Assembly (NCBI GenBank): GCA_003155705.1
Contig: PMEC01000091.1
Coordinates: 1 to 6,500, forward strand
DNA from: Bacteroidales bacterium
Lineage (GTDB): Bacteria > Bacteroidota > Bacteroidia > Bacteroidales > VadinHA17
Direction of reading: 5' to 3'
DNA: 6,500 nt
Shown here: positions 1 through 6,079 of the stretch, in pieces
Layout: each line of letters starts with the position of its first letter
Numbering within the stretch: the stretch's first letter is position 1
Translations under genes and position numbers: made by a program
Notes under the pieces: model-generated
Databases searched by the model: none
Told to the model about the DNA's origin: nothing
What the model saw: only the letters and a program-made list of their open reading frames with translations

Positions 1-1835
1 ATATGACAATTGACCTGACGATAAATCCCGATTTCGGTCATGTGGAAGCAGACCCGTCTGAGGTTAATCTTTCAGCCTATGAAACTTTCTTCAGCGAAAA
101 ACGTCCCTTTTTTATCGAAGGAAACAATATCACAAATTTTGGAATCGGAATGGGTGATGGTGACATCGGTAATGATAACCTATTCTATTCCAGGCGTATC
201 GGACGCCAACCCCAGGGCAGTGTCTATGATTTTGGAGGATATGTTGATTCTCCAATTAATACATCAATAATTGGAGCCGCCAAACTTACAGGAAAATCCA
301 AAAACGGCCTTTCCGTAGGGTTTCTCGATGCTGTTACTGCCGAAGAGAAGGCAGAAATAGATACAAACGGGACGCGTTTCTTTCAAACAGTGGAACCGCT
401 TACGAACTATCTGGTGGGAAGAGTCCAGAAAGATATAAAGAACGGGAATACAATCATCGGTGGTATGATAACCAGTGTCAATCGTGATATGGAAGATATT
501 CCACTGGTTGGAGATGACTCAAGAAATCTTATAAACAAACTACCATCTTCTGCTTTTGCAGGGGGTTTAGATTTCACTCAATATTTCAAGGAAAAAACGT
601 ATATGTTCAATATAAATGCAGCATTCAGCCTTATTGAAGGGACAAAGCTTGCAATGGTAAGGGAACAGCGCTCTTCAGCCAGGTATTTCCAGAGGCCGGG
701 TAGCTATATTTCACTTGATTCTTCCCGGACATCCCTTTCCGGGAACGGAGGAAGAGTGCAGTTTTTAAAAGCAGGAAAGGGCCATTGGAGATATGAGACC
801 GCATTTCTCTGGAAAACCCCGGGGTTTGAAATAAATGATCTGGGCTATCAAAGAGAGGCCGATGAGCTCTTTCAGGTCCTGTGGGTTGGCTACAGGGTAT
901 GGGAACCAAAATCCTTTTACAGATCCTATAATCTTAATTTTAATCAGTGGATGACCTGGAATTTTTCGGGTGATCATCTCTCAAAAGGAGGCAATATTAA
1001 TGGTAACATAAACCTTAAAAACTACTGGGGCTTGTATGGCGGAGTAAATACCAATTTCAACATAATAGGAAATACTATACTCCGCGGAGGTCCTATCATG
1101 AGGCTCCCGGCAAATGCAAATTACTGGTTCGGTCTGAGTACTGACAGCCGCAAAAAATATGAAGTTGATCTGGAAATTGATCAATCTGCATCACTGGAAA
1201 AAGCGTCAAAATCTTTCAGTATAGGTCCAAAAATTATCTTTAAACCGATAAATACTCTTTCATTTTCAATCCATCCATCCTTTTCGACTTCATTCGATGA
1301 ACTTCAATACGTTGAACAAACAAGCTCCGGAGACCAGGACAGATATGTTTTCGCGAGCATAGATCAGAAAACCATTAGTTTGTCTTTCAGAGTTAATTTC
1401 AATCTTACCCCCGATCTTACGCTTCAGTACTGGGGTCAACCTTTTATTGCTTCGGGGAAATATTACGACTTCAAGTACATCACCTCTCCTATGGCTTCTG
1501 AATTCACTGATAGATTTCATGTCTATAATACCGGAGAGATAAATCTTGTAGATAATGATCATTACAGCATCCATGAGAACTCCGGCTTTAACGAAGACTA
1601 CACTATCAGTAAGCCAGATTTCAATGTCAAAGAATTCCTCTCTAACCTTGTTATCAGGTGGGAATATAATCCCGGATCTTCTCTATACCTTGTTTGGAGC
1701 CAGACAAGAAGCGGATACAATGGAACCGGGAATATGGATCTGCTCAATAACCTTGGAGATCTGTTCGACAGCGGAAATAACAAACCTCATAATGTATTTC
1801 TTATCAAATTCAGTTACCGGTTCGGATTAAAATAG
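1..1835 (+). CDS. DUF5916 outer-membrane beta-barrel protein, C-terminal part (5' truncated by window)
   Basis: This is the C-terminal 610 codons of a DUF5916-family protein. The biochemical role of the family is not established. Full-length members usually have a signal peptide, then a CBM9-like sugar-binding domain, then a long outer-membrane barrel; the first two parts would lie upstream of this window. The reading frame is open at the left edge. The first visible ATG (position 3) falls just before the conserved family core, so it is an internal methionine and not the start. Counting from it, the core shows DFGHVEADP (residues 10-18), EKRPFFIEG (32-40), FYSRRIGR (61-68) and the strand pair around IIGAAKLTG (89-97). 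Further on are TPGFEINDLGYQ and many alternating polar/aromatic stretches typical of transmembrane beta-strands. It ends in an aromatic strand, FLIKFSYRFGLK, as expected for an outer-membrane barrel. Family assignment is confident; substrate and transport role are unknown. Confidence 0.88.
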   Translation, partial: MTIDLTINPDFGHVEADPSEVNLSAYETFFSEKRPFFIEGNNITNFGIGMGDGDIGNDNLFYSRRIGRQPQGSVYDFGGYVDSPINTSIIGAAKLTGKSKNGLSVGFLDAVTAEEKAEIDTNGTRFFQTVEPLTNYLVGRVQKDIKNGNTIIGGMITSVNRDMEDIPLVGDDSRNLINKLPSSAFAGGLDFTQYFKEKTYMFNINAAFSLIEGTKLAMVREQRSSARYFQRPGSYISLDSSRTSLSGNGGRVQFLKAGKGHWRYETAFLWKTPGFEINDLGYQREADELFQVLWVGYRVWEPKSFYRSYNLNFNQWMTWNFSGDHLSKGGNINGNINLKNYWGLYGGVNTNFNIIGNTILRGGPIMRLPANANYWFGLSTDSRKKYEVDLEIDQSASLEKASKSFSIGPKIIFKPINTLSFSIHPSFSTSFDELQYVEQTSSGDQDRYVFASIDQKTISLSFRVNFNLTPDLTLQYWGQPFIASGKYYDFKYITSPMASEFTDRFHVYNTGEINLVDNDHYSIHENSGFNEDYTISKPDFNVKEFLSNLVIRWEYNPGSSLYLVWSQTRSGYNGTGNMDLLNNLGDLFDSGNNKPHNVFLIKFSYRFGLK

Positions 1836-1892
1836 AAAGTTTTTCTTTCCTTTGTCCTCTTAATTTTACGTTATACGATTAACTCAAATAAT

Positions 1893-2774
1893 ATGAAATT
1901 ATCAGCATTCATTTTGTTTGTCAGCCTGACAACGGGCTCTTTTGGAAAGGACAAACCTGCTTACAAAGTTTTTACCGGGGAAGGGAAAAAATCCAATTAT
2001 GAGGCTATAATAAGCGAGATTTCAAAATCTGATTTTGTCTTCTTCGGGGAATTGCATGATAACCCCATAGCCCACTGGCTTGAACTTGAAGTGACAAAAA
2101 GTCTTTTTGACATTAAAGCCAAAAATCTTGTTCTTGCTGCTGAGATGTTTGAAACTGATAACCAAATACTTATTGATGAATACTTTGCCGATATAATAAA
2201 AGAATCATCGTTTGAAACTGAAGCAAGACTTTGGAGCAATTATGGAACAGACTACAAACCACTTCTGAATTTTGCAAAACAGAATGGCTTAAGCTTTGTT
2301 GCTTCAAATATCCCAAGAAGATATGCCTCTGTGGTATCTTCCGGTGGATTTGAAGCGTTACAGAAAGTATCTTCCGATGGACTGAGGTTTATCGCACCCC
2401 TTCCGATCGAATACGATCCGGAACTTTCATGCTACAAGGGTATGCTATCCATGGGTGGAGGGCCAATGGGACATGCAAGCCCTAATCTTCCTAAAGCTCA
2501 GGCAATTAAAGATGCCACAATGGCAAATTCTATTCTTAAAAACTGGCAGAAAGGACAAATAGTCTTACATTTTAACGGCAGCTATCACACCGACAAGTAT
2601 CTGGGAATAATATGGTACCTTAAAAGACATAATCCTGATGCAAAAGTATCGACCATTACCACTGTGCAACAGGATGATATCAGCAAACTGAATGACGAAT
2701 ACAAGGGAAGCGCTGATTTTATTATTGTTGTACCGTCTTCAATGACAAAGACTATCAAGACAGCAGGACAATAA
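1893..2774 (+). CDS. ChaN-like (haem-binding/Tiki superfamily) exported protein
   Basis: This 293-residue protein belongs to the ChaN family (Cofac_haem_bdg, within the Tiki/TraB/EreA superfamily). Campylobacter ChaN is an iron-regulated lipoprotein that binds a pair of haems. Tiki relatives are metalloproteases, so binding and hydrolysis are both possible here. Residues 1-18 look like a signal peptide with a hydrophobic AFILFVSLTTG core and likely signal peptidase I cleavage after SFG. There is no lipobox cysteine, so it is predicted to be periplasmic and not a lipoprotein. The family hallmarks are GELHDN (52-57, with H61 following), EMFE (84-87), NIPRRYAS (139-146), the QAIKDATMANSI helix (203-214) and the second G-x-x-H motif, GSYH (229-232). 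The start gives a well-formed signal peptide and I see no Shine-Dalgarno. It lies 57 bases after the DUF5916 gene on the same strand, and co-transcription is possible. The symbol chaN is not assigned because function within the superfamily varies. Confidence 0.85.
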   Translation: MKLSAFILFVSLTTGSFGKDKPAYKVFTGEGKKSNYEAIISEISKSDFVFFGELHDNPIAHWLELEVTKSLFDIKAKNLVLAAEMFETDNQILIDEYFADIIKESSFETEARLWSNYGTDYKPLLNFAKQNGLSFVASNIPRRYASVVSSGGFEALQKVSSDGLRFIAPLPIEYDPELSCYKGMLSMGGGPMGHASPNLPKAQAIKDATMANSILKNWQKGQIVLHFNGSYHTDKYLGIIWYLKRHNPDAKVSTITTVQQDDISKLNDEYKGSADFIIVVPSSMTKTIKTAGQ

Positions 2775-2855
2775 AAGACTGTTAAGGCCATCGCGGGGAT
2801 AAAGGCTAATGAGGGGAAATAGGCCATATTGGCTTGTAGATTAAATGGTTATGGC

Positions 2856-2900
2856 ATTTAATTGGAATAAGTGTAAAAAATACATTTATTCCAATTAAAT
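2856..2900. repeat. Near-perfect 20-bp inverted repeat (hairpin), A5 loop
   Basis: The left arm (2856-2875) and right arm (2881-2900) are reverse complements over 20 positions, with one exception (G2871 against T2885) that would be a G-U wobble in RNA. The arms contain AATTGGAATAA and TTATTCCAATT, and the loop is five A residues. It begins 81 bases after the chaN-like stop and ends 56 bases before the next start. There is no T-tract after the right arm on either strand, so it is not a canonical intrinsic terminator. It could act as a mRNA 3'-end or processing structure, a dyad for a dimeric regulator, or a remnant of a small mobile repeat. The symmetry is seen directly; the role is not known. 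Confidence 0.7.
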
Positions 2901-2956
2901 CTCCCGATCGCGTATTCCTGGTCTGATCTTACCAGCCTGAATTATTATCTGTAAAA

Positions 2957-3421
2957 ATGAAAGAAAAATATATCAGGATTGCAGGGAAACTAATCAATGA
3001 TTCTTTCCCTCTGCTTAAGAATAAAAAGATCAGTTTCTTTGTTTTCAGATTCAGATTTTATGCAATGTCCGTCTGGGTCCCTGGTTTTATCAGGTTTATC
3101 ATAATGAGTAGCAGGACAAGTACATTTAATGAAGATGTTATTACAGGGATACTGGCCCATGAGCTTTGTCATCAGGAAAGATATCTCAAACTTGGCATGC
3201 TAAAATATATCTGGTTCGCATTAGGGTTTATAACTTCCAGAAAGTTGCAGTCAGTTGAGGAGAAAGCAACCGACAGGCTAACTATTGAAAAAGGATATGG
3301 CAGACAATTATATGAGCTCTCAAAGATCCAGTTCCTGGACAAAAAACATGAAAGAATAAATGAGTTTTACCTGTCGCTGGAAGAGATCAGATCATATTCT
3401 GAAAGTATTGGGAAATGGTAG
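2957..3421 (+). CDS. Small M48-like (minigluzincin-type) zinc metallopeptidase
   Basis: This 154-residue protein consists of little more than a gluzincin catalytic core. The zinc-binding helix is GILAHELCHQE, with HExxH at residues 68-72 (H68, E69, H72). About 30 residues later, SVEEKATDRLTIEKGYG (99-115) supplies the probable third zinc ligand, E101 or E102, in an arrangement like the E-x-x-A-D motif of M48 peptidases; here the alanine is followed by threonine before the aspartate. The preceding strand, around FIRFIIMSS (44-52), fits the edge strand that positions substrate. A hydrophobic stretch (81-92, MLKYIWFALGFI) sits between the two motifs but is short for a membrane helix. No signal peptide is evident, so it is probably cytoplasmic. 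M48 proteins such as HtpX are about 280 residues or longer with membrane helices, so this is a minimal form. No Shine-Dalgarno precedes the start. It stands apart from both neighbours, with spacers of 182 and 164 bases. Substrate is unknown. Confidence 0.8.
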   Translation: MKEKYIRIAGKLINDSFPLLKNKKISFFVFRFRFYAMSVWVPGFIRFIIMSSRTSTFNEDVITGILAHELCHQERYLKLGMLKYIWFALGFITSRKLQSVEEKATDRLTIEKGYGRQLYELSKIQFLDKKHERINEFYLSLEEIRSYSESIGKW

Positions 3422-3585
3422 CTGATTTTTATTACAGATGATTTCCTGCTTTTGATCACATTGGCAATATTAACCCTTAAGTTTCAGAAAAAAACAGTAC
3501 ATTTCCGATTGTAATTTACGGGGATATGAGGGCAAAATTGCCATAATTATTCATTATTTAGTTTATTCTCTTATAGTTAGCTTAT

Positions 3586-4302
3586 ATGTGGCGAATCCGG
3601 GTTTATACGTTCTTAACCGTTTCAGCTTTTGGCCTTTTATACTTGTTTACGATAATAATAGTATTAATCGGAATGCCAATTGTTTTTTTAAGACTTAAAA
3701 GAGCTGTGCGTTTATTAATGCGTTTCTGGGCAAAATCGGTATTCCTGATTATTGGTAAAAAGCTGCATGTTGAGGGGCAGGAACGAATTCAAAAGAATGG
3801 AAAATATATCCTGATTGCAAATCACTCAAGTCTTTTTGATATTATGGCAATAATCTCATTCTTCCCCGGGGTTTCATGGTTCGGACATGAACGTCTTTTG
3901 AAGATTCCGGTCTTCCGGCAGATATTGAAAATGACTGATTACGTTCCTATGAAAAAAACTAGTATAAAAAACACCAAAGAGATGATTGACCAGTTAATTA
4001 TGAAATCAAAAGGTCATACAATCGCTATATTTCCGGAAGGGACAAGAACTCTTGATGGTAAAGTCAATGAATTTTTCAGGGGATTTATCCAGGTGCTCCG
4101 TGCGTCGGAGATCAATGTATTACCTGTAACTCTGAATGGCTTTTATGTACTTAAACCAAAAAACAGATTTTATATAAATTTCAGTTCAAGAATCAGTGTG
4201 ATCATTCATGAGCCAATTTCGAGGGAAATACTTATTGACAAAGATGATGCAGAGATTGTCACTATAGTAAGAAACATAATAGAATCCTCTTTAGAGTCAT
4301 AA
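3586..4302 (+). CDS. 1-acyl-sn-glycerol-3-phosphate acyltransferase (PlsC/LPLAT family)
   Basis: This is a 238-residue membrane-bound acyltransferase, the normal length for PlsC. The expected reaction is acyl transfer to the sn-2 position of lysophosphatidate to give phosphatidate, the central phospholipid precursor, at the inner face of the cytoplasmic membrane. Residues 6-35 form a long hydrophobic N-terminal anchor. The catalytic H-x4-D motif is NHSSLFD (H80, D85). Motif III is FPEGTR (149-154), which contacts the acceptor phosphate, and the VLPV block (178-181) is the usual motif IV. The region where motif II lies reads YVPMKK (119-124) in place of the common FIDR-type sequence. Starting at this ATG keeps the anchor intact. 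The gene heads a probable operon with the lipid kinase (53-base gap) and HAD-IB phosphatase downstream. Related LPLAT proteins can acylate other lysolipids, such as lyso-ornithine lipid, so the exact acceptor is inferred. Confidence 0.9.
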   Translation: MWRIRVYTFLTVSAFGLLYLFTIIIVLIGMPIVFLRLKRAVRLLMRFWAKSVFLIIGKKLHVEGQERIQKNGKYILIANHSSLFDIMAIISFFPGVSWFGHERLLKIPVFRQILKMTDYVPMKKTSIKNTKEMIDQLIMKSKGHTIAIFPEGTRTLDGKVNEFFRGFIQVLRASEINVLPVTLNGFYVLKPKNRFYINFSSRISVIIHEPISREILIDKDDAEIVTIVRNIIESSLES

Positions 4303-4355
4303 TTGGGATTTTCTAATTCCAGCTAATATTACAAATAATATAACCTGAAGTACGA

Positions 4356-5288
4356 ATGGATCAGAAAAAAAAGTGGGTCTTTATAATTAATCCTGTTGCC
4401 GGTAACGGTTTTGCGCCAAGCCTGGTTGACAAGATCAAAGTGATGATAAGCAAATTTGATTTACAGGCAGATCTTGTATACACCGCAAAAAAAGGTCATG
4501 CAACTACATTATCAAGACAATATGCTGAAAACGGATATCAGTATATTATCGGAGTCGGAGGTGATGGCACATTTAACGAAATTGCTGCTCCCCTCATTTA
4601 TAAGAAAGATGTTGTTGCAGGTTTAATACCCGGAGGAACCGGAAATGATTTCATTCAGATAACCGGTTTTCCCGGACGATTTGAAGAGAAAGACTGGGAG
4701 ATGTTTTTTAAGCTGAATGTCATGCCGATGGATGTTGGACAATGTAATGGTAAAATCTTTTTGAATGGTATGGGGCTGGGGTTCGATGCCCAGGTCGCAG
4801 CAGAAAATTACACTGAACCGGGGGACGTAAAACGCGGCGGAAAGAACAAGTATATCTGGCATATCCTGAAAACGCTCCTGTTTTTCAAAGAGAAAAAGAT
4901 GACAATTTTTTCTGATGGGAAAAAATCGGAGACAGATTGTTTTATCAATACCATAGCCAATGGCAGAAGATTTGCGGGAGGTTTTTTTCTGACTCCGAAA
5001 GCGATTGCAAATGATGGACTTCTGGATGTCTGTTCAATAAGAAGATTATCACTTATGCAGAGACTTAATATACTTCTCATGGTTCCGAAGGGGACTCATA
5101 TAAATGATAAGAAAGTGAACTATTTTCAGACAGAAAAACTGTCGCTGGAGTTTCCACAAGAGGTGCCATATCATGTGGATGGCGAGTTGTATTTTTCACA
5201 ACATTTTGAAGTGGGGATAATGCCAGGTGCATTGAATATTATATATAATCCGGAAGGAAATCATTATTTTAAAACCAAGCAGGATTAA
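4356..5288 (+). CDS. Diacylglycerol kinase family lipid kinase (DagK/YegS/LCB5-like)
   Basis: This 310-residue protein is a soluble-type lipid kinase that would phosphorylate diacylglycerol or another lipid alcohol with ATP at the membrane surface. It has the two-domain layout of DgkB, YegS and sphingosine kinases. In the N-terminal domain, INPVAGNG (11-18) is the first nucleotide loop, GGDGTFNE (68-75) is the signature nucleotide-binding loop, and PGGTGNDF (92-99) follows. In the C-terminal beta-sandwich domain are MGLGFDAQV (139-147), ANGRRFAGGF (201-210), TPKAIANDGLLDV (213-225) and the terminal VDGE (274-277). The D and E in these last two blocks correspond to family residues implicated in catalysis and metal binding. 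Length is standard and no motif is missing. It lies 53 bases after the acyltransferase and only 13 bases before the HAD-IB gene, so co-transcription is likely. The substrate (diacylglycerol, a sphingoid base or another lipid) cannot be told from sequence; Bacteroidota make sphingolipids, so a sphingoid base is a live alternative. Confidence 0.9.
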   Translation: MDQKKKWVFIINPVAGNGFAPSLVDKIKVMISKFDLQADLVYTAKKGHATTLSRQYAENGYQYIIGVGGDGTFNEIAAPLIYKKDVVAGLIPGGTGNDFIQITGFPGRFEEKDWEMFFKLNVMPMDVGQCNGKIFLNGMGLGFDAQVAAENYTEPGDVKRGGKNKYIWHILKTLLFFKEKKMTIFSDGKKSETDCFINTIANGRRFAGGFFLTPKAIANDGLLDVCSIRRLSLMQRLNILLMVPKGTHINDKKVNYFQTEKLSLEFPQEVPYHVDGELYFSQHFEVGIMPGALNIIYNPEGNHYFKTKQD

Positions 5289-5301
5289 AGAAACTGTCTT
5301 A

Positions 5302-5967
5302 ATGAAGGCCCAGCCATGGAATTATATTGCATTTTTTGATCTTGACAAAACAGTAATCAGTCTTAATAGCGGCTCATTGCTTGTTCGGCAGGCTTACAAA
5401 AATGGATTATTGAACACGGGAGATCTCCTAAATGCTATCTTTCAGTCTTACCTTTATAAATTTAACCTGAGGGATACAAATCTTATAATTTCGAAAATGG
5501 GAACCTGGTTGAAAGGTTTAAAATATGAGGTTATTGAAGAATTGTCTGATGTGGTGGTTGATAAGTATTTAATAGGATCTATCCGTCCTGAAATTATCAA
5601 AGAGATGCACCATCATAAGGAAAATAATGCAGCGACAGTTATTCTCTCTTCAGCAATTTTATCAATATGCGAGCCCATAGGCAGATATTTAGAGGTCGAT
5701 GATATTATTTGCACCACAATGGAAACCTCTGAGGGAATACTGACAGGTAACCCGGTCGATAATTTTTGTTTTGAAGATGAAAAACGTATCCGGCTTCTAT
5801 CCTATTGTGAAAAGAATATGTGTGATCCTTTAAAAGCCTGGTATTATGCCGATTCCATTGCAGATCTGTCAGTATTACAGGTTGTTGGAAATCCCGTTTG
5901 TGTTTCTCCCGATAAAAAACTTGGAAGGATTGCCAGTGACAGAGGGTGGAGAATATATAATTGGTAA
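5302..5967 (+). CDS. HAD-IB family phosphatase (SerB/CicA-like)
   Basis: This 221-residue haloacid dehalogenase phosphatase belongs to subfamily IB. Motif I is FFDLDKT (11-17), where D13 is the predicted nucleophile and D15 the general acid/base. Motif II is the serine in ILSSAI (S116). The motif III lysine is probably K161 in FEDEKRIRLL. Motif IV is YYADSIADLS (181-190), with D184 and D188 binding magnesium. The closing VSPDKKLGRIASDRGWRI block is typical of HAD-IB proteins of the CicA/TIGR01490 type and less so of true phosphoserine phosphatases. The insert between motifs I and II is the small helical cap. There is no signal peptide, so it is cytoplasmic. The 13-base gap after the lipid kinase implies one transcript. 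HAD-IB domains are often found next to or fused with PlsC-type acyltransferases, so a lipid phosphate is a reasonable substrate guess. Serine biosynthesis is less likely given this context. Confidence 0.87.
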   Translation: MKAQPWNYIAFFDLDKTVISLNSGSLLVRQAYKNGLLNTGDLLNAIFQSYLYKFNLRDTNLIISKMGTWLKGLKYEVIEELSDVVVDKYLIGSIRPEIIKEMHHHKENNAATVILSSAILSICEPIGRYLEVDDIICTTMETSEGILTGNPVDNFCFEDEKRIRLLSYCEKNMCDPLKAWYYADSIADLSVLQVVGNPVCVSPDKKLGRIASDRGWRIYNW

Positions 5968-5975
5968 ATGGTTCT

Positions 5976-6016
5976 TTGCCAGTCTGCTAATTAACAGGCA
6001 ATATTTCCGTCTTTTT
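5976..6016 (+). terminator. Possible weak terminator after the lipid operon
   Basis: Downstream of the HAD-IB stop, TTGCC (5976-5980) can pair with GGCAA (5997-6001), or TTGC/GCAA can pair together with CTG/CAG inside. A T-rich stretch including CTTTTT (6011-6016) follows nine bases later. The stem is short and the T-run is displaced, so this is a weak candidate. The position, just before a convergent gene, is where a terminator would be expected. Confidence 0.25.
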
Positions 6017-6059
6017 AGTAGTTTGTGAAAAGGCAATAAAACGATAAGAAAAAGGTCAG

Positions 6060-6077
6060 ATGAAAAAGAGTTTTCAT
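6060..6077 (-). terminator. Possible short hairpin terminator of the minus-strand gene
   Basis: A perfect 7-bp inverted repeat, ATGAAAA (6060-6066) and TTTTCAT (6071-6077), with a 4-base loop, lies two bases beyond the stop of the minus-strand gene. Read on the minus strand it is followed within a few bases by a CTTTTTC run. The stem is almost entirely A-T and would be unstable, so a terminator role is only tentative. Confidence 0.25.
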
Positions 6078-6079
6078 GT

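Noticed and set aside
3..5. ATG at the left edge as the true start of the first gene
   Set aside because: The family core begins immediately after it, and DUF5916 proteins carry a signal peptide and an N-terminal domain before this point, so the gene is cut by the window.
1861..1868. TAATTTTA before the chaN-like gene as a Bacteroidota -7 box (TAnnTTTG)
   Set aside because: The last base does not match and no TTG element sits at the expected spacing upstream, so it cannot be told from AT-rich background.
2785..2827. AGGCCAT occurring twice (2785-2791 and 2821-2827) as direct repeats
   Set aside because: Two 7-base copies 36 bases apart with no further copies are not enough to support a repeat array or binding-site pair.
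3498..3505. TACATTTC before the acyltransferase gene as a Bacteroidota -7 box
   Set aside because: The match is 1 base short of TAnnTTTG, no -33 TTG is present at the right distance, and it is about 80 bases from the start codon.
3531..3542. GGCAA-AA-TTGCC inverted repeat upstream of the acyltransferase gene as an operator or hairpin
   Set aside because: The arms are only 5 bp with a 2-base centre. This is too short to stand out and cannot form a stable RNA hairpin with such a small loop.
5302..5967. Phosphoserine phosphatase (serB) assignment
   Set aside because: The motif pattern and C-terminal block fit the CicA-like HAD-IB group better, and the neighbours are lipid enzymes with no serine biosynthesis gene nearby.
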